Assembly (NCBI GenBank): GCA_033239005.1
Contig: BSQZ01000052.1
Span: 2,221,001-2,285,000, forward strand
From: Lamellibrachia satsuma
Taxonomy: Eukaryota > Annelida > Polychaeta > Sabellida > Siboglinidae
DNA length: 64,000 nucleotides
Direction of reading: 5' to 3'
Position 1 is the first letter of the stretch. Each line of letters begins with the position of its first letter. The notes beneath the pieces are model-generated. The model was given only the letters and a program-made list of their open reading frames with translations, made no database searches and was not told the DNA's origin. A program made the translations under genes and the position numbers. Below are positions 43,211-55,807 of the stretch, piece by piece.

Positions 43211-43356
43211 ACGAGGCAAGACAAAATGGCGGAGAACAAAGGCGATACTCAACTGGTACTTCGGCGGCAGAACCTTCGTAGCAAGCGTAGAGAATTCGTC
43301 AAAAGTCGAACGACCAACAATCGGATTAACAACGTAACGAAACGATCACACACGAA

Positions 43357-43618
43357 TCGAAAAATTGTAAAAGCGAGAAAGCAGGTCTGCTCCGGATGTA
43401 TCAAACATTCGGAGTGAAGCTGCTTACTTTCAAACTGCGTCATTCGAATGACTGCCGCGCTCTGATTGGTTTAGCGGTGTCACGGGAGCGCTTAATCAGT
43501 CATCCTGGTATCTTTGCCTAGACTTAGATTAGCATAATAACCTATTGACCCTCACGTGCCCTGCCCGCGCCGCTGCCAGCATAAAATCATGTATGCAACC
43601 GTGGTCGCATACTCTCAT
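43357..43618 (-). repeat. Ngaro terminal repeat A1 (5' end)
   Basis: Matches 37203-37464 at a constant offset of 6154 bp. It contains the sequence before the first ORF and probably the promoter. The outer flank ATATGCC resembles the TTATGC of the A-B junction, as expected for recombinase-mediated insertion. Confidence 0.9.
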
Positions 43619-44104
43619 ATATGCCAACTAAATTAAATAAATTATGAATGAGTGTAACACAGTTCATGCAAATACAATTAACCTTTTCAATATGTATACT
43701 TGCACACATGCTTACACGCGTACAGGCGAAAACAGAACATAAAGCACACCAGTACAACACATCATCACACACGTAAATTAGTTATACGTAAGCCATAAAC
43801 AAAAACACATATTTTCTACTTTTTTAATGTAGAAATATATGTATAGGGAATACGTTTATTTGGTATTTATAGTTTGGGTGGCTCCTGCGATAGCGACCAG
43901 TCTTAGTAGGAGTCTCCCAAACATGTTTTTCCTTTCCGTTTTTTTTGTTGTTGCATAATGTATAACTTTGGTTGATGGTTTTTATTGTATATTGTACAGT
44001 TCTATATGTGTATGTATCATATGTATCTATATAATTTATATTGCCACTCAATGTAATTTGTCTATGTTTTTCTGCTGTTGGGACAAATAAAATGTATCTT
44101 TCTC
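43619..44104 (+). pseudogene. 3'UTR of the split Jockey-like LINE
   Basis: Non-coding AT-rich sequence after the Ngaro element, ending in GGGACAAATAAAATGTATC just before duplication sequence resumes at 44105. The AATAAA and position fit a LINE 3' end. It completes 35362-36580. Confidence 0.5.
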
Positions 44105-44724
44105 CTTATCCTTCATTAGGATATTATAGCTATATGTCTATATTCAACCAGGTCTTGTAGTTATATGTTTGTATTCAACAGGGTCTTGTAGTTTTTTGTC
44201 CATATTTAACATGGTTTTCTAGCAGTATTTATACCTATGAATGTGACACATAGGACACTACCGATATTATGTAGCGACTCGGTGGGTTACTATTATATAA
44301 ACCGAACTCGACATTTCGCAACACCACCTACACTACGAAGCAACATCCGGCTTGGTTGTATTAAAAAAACAGGAAACGTATCCTACTGTTCTGTCTACAG
44401 ACAGCTAGACATGATTTTAGAGCTATATTTGATAAGTGTGTATTACACCGAAGCATAGGATCTATTTTACTTTCGTGAAAACCCGAACTCACAACATCGG
44501 AACGTGGAACTTGAATAGTTTGGCACATACCTCTGTTGACGGACGCTTCGGTAGCTGGAGTGTTTGTCAATGCACTGCTATTAACGCTGTCGGATGTGAC
44601 TGTGACGCACACTTTTGTTGCCAGCGCGGGCAAAGTCCATATCGATGTGGACTCGAACTTTTTATACCTGTCAGGTCACATTACGCACGGTTTAATCGCG
44701 GCTGTGTGACTGCCAGTCAGCTAT

Positions 44725-45300
<576 letters not shown>

Positions 45301-46051
45301 GGGGAAGGCCGCGTTAGTTGGGTTTGTTGAGCCACTCACATTTCCCGGGAAACTATAACAGCAACAGTTACATAGTATACCACTCAGTGATTGACCATGC
45401 TATTAGAACACGATTGACGTTCAATAAGTGCCATTTGTCACAACGGTAAGAACATGTGAGTTAAAAATATGTTTTTGATGTTTTTCGAAACTTTTTGTGA
45501 TTGTGATTAATGTATGCTCGTGTGTAAACTGTCAACGCATGTGTCCAGACTTCATTGTCTGTGCACTTACAAATGTTTAAATTATGCACAGGGAAGAAGA
45601 TTATTTATGTCACTTCACACATTAATGAGAAGTTAGTTAAAACAGCTTAATTGTCAAAACGGGGTTAGTTGAGCCACCAAAGGCCCAAAGGAGGGTTAGT
45701 TGAGAGGCGATTACAGATCGAAAACGAGGGTCCTTTACCCCAAAATACATCAAGGAATTGGGACATCGGATAGCTACAAAGCAACGTATTATCATTAGTT
45801 ACACTAGTTGCAATAGGCCTATAAGCCTACATTAATAAAGTGTGTTGACTTATTAATTAAGTGCGCAGATTTGTCACAGACGTGCTGTACCCATTGGGTA
45901 GATGTTTTGTTTGAGTTATTACATTTTAGTACAAGGCCTACGTCATTTTTACAAATAAAGCATTTACTTAACTTACACCACACTATGGCTCAACTTACCC
46001 CACACCAAATGTTAGTTGAGCCACCTTACCAACCCTATTTGAATCAGCTGC

Positions 46052-46094
<43 letters not shown>

Positions 46095-46114
46095 TACTAC
46101 ATATACTATCTTGG

Positions 46115-47222
46115 TATATGCCTTTGTGTGTGTGTGCGTGTGCATGTGTGTGCGTGTGTATGTGCTTGTTTTATAAAGTGTATGCCTAAGCCCTTTGTGT
46201 GTGTACTTGTATTATAAAGTGTATGCCTTGGTGTGTGTGTGCGTGTGTGCATGCACATGTGCGTGTGTATATGCTTGTATTATAAAGTGTATACCTTTGT
46301 GTGTGTGCTTGTATTACAAAGTGTATGCCTTTGTGTGTGTGTGCTTGTATTATAAAGTGTATGCCTTTGTGTGTGTGTGTGCGTGCATGCATGCATGTGT
46401 GTGCTTGTATTATTAAAGTGTATGCCTTTGTGAGGGTGTGCTTGTATTACAAAGTATATGCCTTTGTGTGCATGCTTTTATTATAAAGTATATGCCTTTT
46501 TGTGTGTGTGTTTGTATTATAAAGTGTATGTCTTTGTGTGTGTGTGTGCTTGTATTATAAAGTGTATGCCTTTGTATGTGTGCTTGTATTATAAAGTGTA
46601 TACCTTTGTGCGTGCATGCATGCGTGCGTGCATGCAGGCGTGAGTGCATGCATGAGTGCATGCGTGCATACATGCATGTGTGCTTGTATTATAAAGTGTA
46701 TGCCTTTGTGTGTGTGTGCTTGTATTATAAAGTGTATGCCTTTTGTGTGTGTGCGCGTGCGTGCGTGCGCACGTGCGTGCGTGCGTGCATGCATGTGTGT
46801 GCTTGTATTATTAAAGTGTATGCCTTTGTGAGGGTGTGCTTGTATTACAAAGTATATGCCTTTGTGTGCATGCTTTTATTATAAAGTATATGCCTTTTTG
46901 TGTGTGTGTTTGTATTATAAAGTGTATGCCTTTGTGTGTGTGTGCTTGTATTATAAAGTGTATGCCTTTGTATGTATGCTTGTATTATAAAGTGTATACC
47001 TTTGTGTGTGTGTGTGCTTGTGTTATAAAATGTATGCCTTTGTATGTGTGGTTGTATTATAAAGTGTATACCTTTGTGTGTGTGTGCTTGTATTATAAAG
47101 TGTATGCCTTTGTATGTGTGCTTGTATTATAAAGTGTATACCTTTGTGTGTGTGTGTGCTTGTATTATAAAGTGTATGCCACACGTGTGTGCGTGTGTGC
47201 GTGTGCGCGCGTGTGTGTGTGT
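46115..47222. repeat. GT-rich minisatellite, about 36-bp unit
   Basis: Roughly thirty units of TTGTATTATAAAGTGTATGC then CTTTGTGTGTGTGTG, with variable GT and GC(AT)G tracts. It follows a (TA)n run at 46057-46091. Open frames (CLYYKVYAFVCVC) are artefacts of the period. Confidence 0.9.
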
Positions 47223-47740
47223 TATTACATTACATCAAGAAAAACTAATGACATCAAGTTATGTGTTACTGTTTTGATTCGTACTAGCCAGGTTTTTCTG
47301 TTTTTATAATATTGAGATCATTATAATTAAACTGTTGTGCTATTGTTAGGTTACAACAATAATATTGAGATCAATAGACTGTTGTGCTATTGTTAGGTTA
47401 CAACAAAACCCAAGCAAATTGTCAAACTATGCAATGTGTGTGTGTGACTGTGTGATCATAGGTTCATAATGAAGGCGAAAATTTCAAGTCCATTTAATAA
47501 ACCTTTGGTGTAAATGTTTATTAGTTTATTTATTTGATGTTTGTTCATCTAGCATGGCGGATTTAATAAACCTTTGGTGTAAATGTTTATTAGTTTATTT
47601 ATTTGATGTTTGTTCATCTAGCATATATGTATGCAAGTATTACAGTACTTCTGGTACTACAATACCTCAGGGAGTTTGACGCCCCTGCATTGCAGAGTTG
47701 AAAATCACTGCCTTGTGATACAGGTTCTCGACAGAACCGA
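47223..47740. repeat. Two short direct duplications
   Basis: A 69-bp unit is repeated at 47492 and 47561 (ATTTAATAAACCTTTGGTGT...). An imperfect pair of about 50 bp lies at 47308-47355 and 47358-47402 (AATATTGAGATCA...GTTACAACAA). No gene. Confidence 0.8.
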
Positions 47741-47974
47741 AGGCTAAGGGAGCAAACCCTAACAGAAAACCATGTCATTGTGGCAGCATCAAGGGTGGTT
47801 GATGAATGGAACTCCCAACATCTCCCGACCAGCCACTGCAGGGATAAATAGCTCGCGCCTGTCTTGACGTGTTCTTGCCGGTGTGAGACCTCTATTTGCT
47901 CCCCGAGAGAGTGCCGCTAGTAACTTGCAAAAGCCAGCAGCACTTCAACACTTTTTGCAAGCAGCTCTCATGAA

Positions 47975-49042
47975 ATGCACAACCGCACGAATTACCATAC
48001 CGGACCGGTCGTCGCCCGGGTTACCAAGGACCGCGCTGCTCGACCTCATCTTCCGTCGACAGTGAAAAATCAGCTAGGAAGAAGAGAACAACTATCAATC
48101 GCTCAATGGAACGTCAGGACTCTCCTCGACCGAGAAGTAGCTGACCGACCGGAAAGACGTACTGCACTAGTAGCAATGGAACTCGCCAAGTACAATATAG
48201 ACATTGCCGCCCTGTGCGAAACAAGGTTCTCAGAGTCTGGTAGTCTTAATGACTTGGAATACTCTTTCTTCTGGAGTGGCAGACCCAAAGGAGAGAGAAG
48301 GGAGGCTGGAGTGGGCTTTGCTATAAAGAAGGACATCGTGACAATGCTGACAGAAATGCCACGGCCAGTAAGTGACAGAATCATGATGATGAGACTACCT
48401 CTGAGCAAGGACAACTATGCTACAATTATCAGTGTTTACGCTCCAACAATGACAAACCCGGACGATAACAAGGAGGCTTTCTACAACCAGCTGTCAAGTA
48501 CGCTCAGAGGCATCCCTCGTACCGATAAGCTACTGCTGATAGGAGACTTCAATGCAAGGATAGGAAGAGACAATGACAAATGGACCATGGTCATGGGCAA
48601 ATATGGGATCGGGAAACGCAACTCCAATGGCGAGCTTCTACTGGCTTTGTGCTCTGAGTTCGAACTGATAGTGACGAACACCATGTTCAAGCAGAAGGAT
48701 GAACGCAAGACCACCTGGATGCATCCTCGTTCCAGACACTGGCATATGATCGACTTCATCATCACGAGGTGTCGGGATAAGATGGACATCCACAGTACTC
48801 GAGCCATGCGTGGAGCTAACTGCTGGACCGATCACCATATGCTGAGGTCAAAAGTGGCATTTAGAGTACGACAAAAGCACAACAGACAAGGGGTAAGAAA
48901 ACCGACCAAGCTAAACACAGCAAAACTACGTACCATCAGTCATAGGAGAGCTTCGAGCAGGAGATGGACAGCGCTCTCGCCCAATGGGAGGAGAAGGAAA
49001 GCTCAACACCAGATGAGGAATGGGCAGCTCTGCAACAGGTAG
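47975..49042 (+). pseudogene. RTE-like LINE endonuclease part of ORF2
   Basis: APE-type endonuclease that nicks the target. Motifs: LSIAQWNVRTLLDR (Asn), AALCETRFSES (Glu), GVGFAIKKDIV, ISVYAPTMT, LLLIGDFNARIG (Asp and Asn), TTWMHPRSRHWHMIDFIITR, and WTDHHMLRSKVAF (Asp-His). All catalytic positions are present. The ATG at 47975 precedes about 38 variable residues. The last 30 residues or so are read in the wrong frame after a shift at about 48920-48960; the correct continuation is the frame beginning 48964. Confidence 0.88.
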
Positions 49043-51096
49043 TATACAACACAGCTAAAACATTTCTCGGCAAGCCAGACAGAAAACACCAGGACTGGTT
49101 CGACCCCAACGACCAGGAGCTACAAAATCTAATAAGCAGAAGAGACCAATCCCACCAGAGAGTGTTGCAGACCAGGAGTACTAGATCCACCACTGCAGCG
49201 TACAAAAATGCCTGCAGACTGCTACAAAAACGCACCCGTGCCCTGAAGTCAGAATGGTGGGAAATGAAGGCAGAGGAGCTGCAGAGATCTGCAGACAGAA
49301 ATGACATGAAGGGCTTCTACAATGGACTGAAGGAAGTGTGGGGACCCGCGAAAAAGGGACCTGTTCACCTGAAGTCAACAGATGGAATGGAGACCTTCTC
49401 TGACAGCAAGAGAGTTGTGGCAAGATGGAGTGAACACTTCCAAAAACTACTCAACGTCCCTGGCGACATAGAACATGAAGCTCTTGTCAACATCCAGCAG
49501 CGCATTACCAACACATGCCTTGATGAGATTCCAAACATGGATGAGATGGCTAGAGCAATCGCCGGCCTGAAAGATGGCAAAGCACCTGGGGGTGATGGAA
49601 TTCCTGCTGAAGTATGGAAGCACGGAGGAGACAATCTGTCCAACAGACTGCACCAATTAATCACCAAAGCCTGGGAGGAGGGTTCTGTACCACAAGTGTG
49701 GAAGGATGCCAGCATTGTAACCATCTACAAGAAAGGAGATCGAACAGACTGTGGGAACTACAGTGGAATCTCTCTTCTTTCCATAGCAGGCAAGATCTTC
49801 GCCAGGATCCTGCTCAACAGACTATCTATTCACATAACACCAGAAGTAGTTCCGGAGACACAGTGTGGCTTCAGATCCAACCGGACCACAGCGGACATGA
49901 TATTTTGTCTTCGACAACTACAAGAAAAGTGCATTGAGCAGGACCGACCACTATATATAGTATTTGTCGACTTCACGAAGGCGTTTGATACAGTCGGAAG
50001 GACTGGGCTATGGCAGCTACTGAGGAAATATGGATGCCCAGAGAAATTCACAACCATGATCGAGGCTCTACATACGGGAATGATGGCGAATGTGAGTGTT
50101 GGAGGGGAAGTCTCGGAAACGTTCGGTGTTACCAATGGTGTCAAGCAAGGCTGTGTACTGGCCCCCACACTCTTCTCCATCTTCCTATCAGCAATGCTTG
50201 TCGAGGCTTTCCGAGGCATGGGAGATGGCGTCTATATACAGTCTAGACAGAGCGCTGACCTATTCAACATCGCACACTTCAGAGCGAAGACCAAGACTAC
50301 CCAGATACTTGTGAGAGAGCTGCTATACGCAGATGACAGTGCACTGGTCGCCCACTCCGCTGAAGAGATCCAGAGAATAGTGGATGCTTTCTCCGATGCA
50401 TCAAAGAAGTTCGGCCTGAAGATTAACATCAAGAAGACGGAAGTGCTGTACCAACCCAACTCTACAAGAACCCGAGAGGAGGATATCATGGTTGATGGAA
50501 ACAAACTGAACTCTGTTCCGGAATTCACCTACCTCGGAAGCACTATATCAAGTGATGGACGCATTGATGCTGAAATACAGAGGAGGATGGCCAAGGCTAG
50601 CGCATCTTTCGGCCGATTACGACAGAGACTCTGGAACAACCACCATGTGTCCACGCGGGTCAAAGGCAAGATCTACCAGGCAATTGTGCTATCCACCTTA
50701 CTATACGGAGCCGAGGCCTGGACAGTGTACAGACGACAGGTGAAAAAGCTGCATGCCTTCATGATGCGACATCTGCGTTCGATCATGAGGCTAACCTGGA
50801 AGGACAAAGTGACAAACAAGGAAATACTCGGTCGGATAGGGCTGCCCTCTATGGAAGATCTTCTGATCAAAAAGAATCTCCTGTGGACTGGACACCTCAT
50901 GAGGATGTCATCAGACAGACTACCAAAGCAGATCCTCTACTCTCAATTGTCTTCTGGTCACAGACAGAGAGGACGCCCTCGTCTCCGGTTCAAGGATACC
51001 ATCAAGAGAAACCTCAAGCTGAGAGACATAAAGACCGACTCATGGACATCACTCTCACAGCAGAGAACTAAATGGAGTGCGGCGGTCAAGAAATGA
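48964..51096 (+). pseudogene. RTE-like LINE reverse transcriptase part of ORF2
   Basis: 710 open residues without a stop. Motifs: GLKDGKAPGGDGIPAEVWK, DASIVTIYKKGDRTDCGNYS, IVFVDFTKAFDTVGRTGLW (palm Asp), GVKQGCVLAPTLFSIFLS, ELLYADDSALVAHSAEEI (catalytic YADD), FTYLGSTISSDGRID, ILSTLLYGAEAW-type 'VLSTLLYGAEAWTVYRRQVK' thumb, and the tail RQRGRPRLRFKDTIKRN. NYSG replaces the common NYRG. It primes reverse transcription on nicked target DNA. The only obvious lesion is the shift that cuts it from the endonuclease. Confidence 0.9.
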
Positions 51097-51265
51097 AAGC
51101 AGTCTTTGTCGCATAGCGACTGACAGCATGATGATGATGATATATTGATCTATTAATAATCATAGTTTATGTGAGTAAAAACAGTTATGCGTTATGAATA
51201 TTATCGTGCCCTACATTTAAAAAAGAATGAAAAATTGCTCAACTAACACTGCCTTCCGATATACT

Positions 51266-53745
51266 CTAGACTCAAGATCAGAGCTTTCAAGTGATGGCAC
51301 CTCTCAGTCGGTATACATTGGTCATTAGGTCGGACCTTTCCATTTTAATTAGTCACCAGTTATGGCAGATGTGGAGGGGTGTGTGGTGAAGAATTTTCAA
51401 AAAGGAGGCGTGTCCTTTTTCACGAATTCCATATAGCAAGTGAGTTACTTACTAAATATGTAATGTTGCGTGTATGTTTTAACGGAAATTGTAGAAAAAA
51501 TACCCCGGGAGCCAAAAAAGTATTTTACTGACTGCCTATTTGAAATCTAACTGGTCTCGCCTATTTACTATTTAGAACCGCTTTCGTCTGTCTTCGAGTC
51601 CATTATTCCAGCGATCCATCCAGCAATATATACGTACCTATGCGATTCCTCACTTGAGCGCCCCCATGTCACTAATTTATGGTTCACACAAACTGTGTCA
51701 AATAGGTGTAGGTGATATCATCAGTGGTCTTCGAGGGTAGGCAGCACGGGTGGTTGGTAGCATGAGTTACTCGCCTTTTAGGGGTTGGTTTCATAGGAGT
51801 TTTGTGTGTTTTTATTTGATTGACTTTTTTAATCCAGTTGTCCTTTGGATAATGTTTCTTTCTGGCATTTGCTTGTTGTCTCATTTGTTGCTCTCATTGA
51901 TATGTCTGGTTATTATTATGATTATGTTGTTGCACGTTCCTTGCGTCGTCGGCAGCGCGCTGCATAGGTCCATCGGTTATAATGACCGCGCATGGAAAAA
52001 GGGTGGTCTCGCGCATGGCTGTATACATGCCTTCGGCAACACGCGTCGTGCCGACGGAAGGCCGCTGAATGAATAGAGTCAATGCCTCGCGTCGACAGAT
52101 GGCCGCTGGATGAACATGCCTCTTGTCAATGGAAGGCCACTTAATGAATACGCGAAATATAGATCTATTTGGGAACAACTCGCAGAACGGCCCTTGAGAA
52201 ATATTTGTCATAAAGTTAACACTATTTTATTAAGGCCATTTGTTTCATATCCACTGCTTTTTCATCTGATTCACCGACACAGCCGACTTCTTCCTTTCCC
52301 GCCAACGCCATAACTAATTGTTTCAGTTGATCTATTTCCACCACTAGACCTTTTTACCTTCTCAGCTCCCTTACACCCAAAACGTCCCAAATGTTCGAAT
52401 TTTAAGTAAAAGTGTGACTCGAGTGCCACACGAGTCGTACTCGAGGACTAGAGTCTCCCAGTCCTAGTACCTACTTATTTACCAGGTTAATGTATCCAGG
52501 TGTATGCGTGCATATCGTCTCTATTCAGTTGGATCCGTTATGTAACCATTAGCTAGTGAGACCAATGGTGACACTCACCAAAAAGTTGAAAATAAAATAC
52601 GCCACTGACATCCAAAAGGAATCCATAGTAGAGAATTGTTTTCCGGAATTGGTCAATTTTTTACTTTTCTTAACGTTAAATTATTGATTAATTTGTGAAT
52701 ACATTAATTGAATCTGAACTATGATACTCTTACATTGTGACGGCACAATAGACAGTTTTCCGTTGTGATCAAGCGACAGCTATACTTTAAGGTACATACG
52801 ATACAATAAGTCATACTTAAGGACTCCGGTTCTGGTCTCTCCCTCCAACTTCGTCTCTGCCACCACTAATCTCGCTTATCCAACTCTCGCTCGTCGTTGT
52901 GAACTCGTCAAGAAAAGAGTGAGCGTTGACTGTTACCGAGCGTACACAATAATAATATGTAAACACGTATCACGCAAGCGTTAAAACTTGAGCGTGTTAA
53001 TCTCCTCTGAGCGTCATCAGTATTCCCACCACATCATGTCTATCAACAACGGTCTGGATGCAGACACTGTATTTATTTTCAGTGCAAACTCTAAACGTTA
53101 AGACTCTTGCTATGTTGATAACACGTGCGACTCGTAACGATTCCATTTGACTAAGTGTTGCCATGGAGCGCCAGCAGCCAATCAGCGCATTACAAATATT
53201 CTACACTAACTTTGTTTGCATGAATTGACATTTCTGCGTAAAGGTTGTGTTAATATAATCACCACTTAAAGTTGACTCGAATTGCATTGTTTAAGCTGAT
53301 AACAGTTGACTCTTATTTAGTGAGTTAGCCAAATCCCCAGAATAGAGCATAATTATGTATGCCCCGAGATTCTGACACAGTTCTCTCCTTTCCTTGCATG
53401 TATATCGAGTATCCCTAACTTGTAAATAATCACAAACTAATGCAGTTCATTCGATATCATATAGCAAGCGGCTTACTTAATAGATATGTAATGTTGTGTG
53501 AATGTCTAAAGGCCATGTCTTGTTCAAATAAATGGACATAACAACTATATAAATATATTTGCATATATGTGTTCTTCAATGTTATGTCAAATCCGAAACT
53601 ACATTGTGGGCAAATTGAATTTAAACAGTGACTATCTGTTTTCCGGCAATGCCGCGTGTGACAGATTAGTGACGAAAAAAGGAAACAATCGGCCACACAG
53701 TTGGGAGAAATGGGAATAACAACACACAAATAGCACAAACCTTGG
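51266..53745. other. Duplicated spacer, copy 2
   Basis: 51266-51990 equals 12713-13450 and 52650-52990 equals 14340-14700. A block of GACTCGAG-type repeats (52415-52465) resembles hAT subterminal repeats. 53455-53520 resembles 51430-51480 and 12900-12960, a dispersed repeat. The cysteine-rich exon at 13903 has no counterpart here. No gene was seen. Confidence 0.4.
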
Positions 53746-53817
53746 CGCCTGAAGGTAAAAGGAAAAGAGGAAGACAAACATCAACACGGAGGAAGAAGTA
53801 GAGAGAAACCAACTGAG

Positions 53818-54037
53818 ATGGGGTGTGTGATTTTATCAAGAGCGTTGCTCTTGTTGTCAGCAGGCATCGTCGGGTCGCACGGAAGTCCAGCCGACGTCAC
53901 AGAATACACGGATTGTTTAACACTGTGCAAGGACTGATACGATGGCTGCAAGTTAATGAAGTCAAGACGCACCAGCCTTGGACAGTGTGTGCCAGAGCTA
54001 TTACATGGCGTGTATGCGTACATGTCGTAAAGATTGA
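53818..54037 (+). pseudogene. Cysteine-rich peptide, family copy d (nonsense and frameshift)
   Basis: The ATG at 53818 opens a clear signal peptide (MGCVILSRALLLLSAGIVG), then PADVTEYTDCLTLCKD and TGA where others have CGA (Arg). An extra base after DGCKL shifts the rest, which keeps the later cysteines to TGA near 54037. It is the partner of copy b, and shares its frameshift. A LINE tail (KRKRGR-type) lies directly upstream at 53750-53817. Confidence 0.65.
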
Positions 54038-55807
54038 TTCGACTGTTTCCACTAGCTGACAGTCATAGTGGACTACAATCGCTACCTTATGTAAATTGTT
54101 CAGCAAATGATTACGACCAAGAAGCATTGCTATCTTGGTAACAAGCCACTGGTTTCAACTCCTGTGAAACGCAAGTGGCAGCAAGGGACAGAAAAAAGTG
54201 CAGCCAAATTGATTATGACGATCACTTTTGTGTGATGCTTTTATGGCTGCACATTGTCAATGTTATATCTCAAAACACTTTGAGGAATAAGACAGTGGGT
54301 GAACCAGCAAACTTGTGCAAGCACTGTCACAAGTGGAAGAGCAGACTCGTTCCTGAAAGCCTCCCTGGTGACACGCACTCGACGCGCTCATCGGGTCAGG
54401 TGATGACTGCGGCTCCTAAACTTCCACCTCCAGATGCGTCGGGTGGAACAAGAACAACAAACCCGACTACGAGTTAGATTCCAGAAGTAAACAAAAATCG
54501 CACCTTTCTTGCCACTGCAGAGAACTCCTGCCCTGCAGTTGCAAGAAGGGTGCAAGTGACAGTGCTAGTGCCCCATGGCAGCTCTCCAGTGCATTGCCCT
54601 TCACCATTGTGGTGGAGAATATGTTACCCTACCTACAGTATCAATGTAAATAAAGTAATAGATCTGAATGTGGTGGAAAATGGTGTCATTGCCATCTTCC
54701 TCAGTACATTTGTCTTTCATGTTTGCCAAATGTGACGCATTTACCACGAAGCGCACTACTGTTATTAGAGAATTAGAGATACCTACTAAAATACATTCGA
54801 CCACACAACTCTGCCAATGTAAATATTAAATATAATATTACATGGTTCTTGTCATCGTCGAACAAATGCCAATTGATTGTGTGACTATTCAGGCAGCAGT
54901 AACCTTAAACACAAAGTTGTCTTCAGGATCCTGTATCAGGTCAGGATCAAGGGCAACAAACACATATCTTGCTCACCATAATATTCAAGTTGTGTTTGTT
55001 TTGTACAAAAGTGTCACATTACATTTGTGTCTATTGGAATTGTGGCCTCTGTTTGCAGAGGCACATATTACAAAGAATGTGAACTAATTTCTGCTACTCC
55101 TTTAATAAAGCTTTAACAAAACAGTATGCACCAACATAATATTTAATTCGCTTTTTAACGACGGTGGGCAGTCAACGGTAGGTTCCGTTTGTATTACGTC
55201 GGGTAGCCGTTACACCAGAGTATGTGTGCCGTCGATCGAAGATTTTTTTAAGCGATTCCTGCGTAATCTATATTCCATCCTATAAAAATTAGTTACAACA
55301 CTGGAGACTACCCCGATATCATCTTATCACTAGATGCTCGTTCGGGGTAAGAATTATTACTAGTGTTAACTTAACGTCTCAAGATAGGGTAAGTGTGCGC
55401 GCTGGTTACCTGGTCTTTGTAAAACACTTGTTAGAGAAGAATACTGAATCGCGAAATCCTCCTTTCACACTGCATACCTAATGTCGGAATACACTTGTGT
55501 CTCCCTCGAGATTAACGACGAGATCATAGTTGGCACAAGAGAGCGTAAAACTCCGATATAGGCGTAGTCTGGTACACTATGCGCAGATTAAACTTCGGTT
55601 GTGTTATGCGCCATCTGGTGTCAGCCACACAGACTATATCTTTTGCATTTCGGTTGCCTGACGTTGTTTGCAGCAGGAGTGCGTATTAACTGGTAATGTT
55701 GCTTAAAGTATCGCTTCGTACAGTCGATCTTCCGTTTTCGTAGTGCTGGTCTTTGTAGTGTGGTGACGTTATGATGTATTTTAATGCATACGTTTTGTTT
55801 TCTTCAG
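54038..55807. other. Spacer, copy 2, with one unassigned frame
   Basis: An open frame at 54175-54477 contains CKHCHKWKSRL but has no recognisable family, no copy-1 partner and no clear start context; not called as a gene. 54790-55090 matches 17400-17660 and 55145-55770 matches 18020-18510. Confidence 0.3.

Larger units (their letters stand above)
36581..43618 (-). mobile_element. Ngaro-type tyrosine-recombinase retrotransposon, complete
   Basis: A 7.0-kb element read on the minus strand, with split direct repeats: A1 (43618-43357), SGNH ORF, 56-bp tandem repeats, gag, reverse transcriptase-RNase H, tyrosine recombinase, B1 (37858-37463), A2 (37462-37203), then B2 (36976-36581). The A1-ORFs-B1-A2-B2 order is the hallmark of Ngaro/PAT elements, which integrate by a recombinase through a circular intermediate and have neither LTRs nor an integrase. 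A1 and A2 are almost identical, as are B1 and B2, so insertion is recent. An unusual 226-bp unique linker (36977-37202) separates A2 and B2. Confidence 0.93.
47740..51140 (+). mobile_element. RTE-like LINE, nearly full length
   Basis: It covers a 5' region, an endonuclease frame and a reverse transcriptase frame, and ends in a short GATGATGATGAT run (51127-51139), a tail typical of RTE elements rather than poly(A). A single frameshift (about 48920-48960) separates the two parts of one protein. It is the best preserved LINE in the window. The exact 5' boundary is uncertain. Confidence 0.75.
45301..51259. mobile_element. TIR element, copy 2, split by later insertions
   Basis: The left TIR at 45301 (GGGGAAGGCCGCGTTAGTTG) and right TIR ending at 51259 (AACTAACACTGCCTTCCGA) match the copy-1 element at 11837-12707. 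TATA flanks both sides. Its right third is separated from the left by the minisatellite and RTE-like LINE (about 46100-51140). Confidence 0.75.

Noticed and set aside
46186..46884. Several frames with repeated CLYYKVYAFVCVC or HTHKGIHFIIQ
   Set aside because: Periodic translation of the GT-rich minisatellite on both strands.
54175..54477. 100-residue frame with a CxxCHxW motif
   Set aside because: No recognised family, no paralogue in copy 1 and no splice or start support; recorded only as spacer content.
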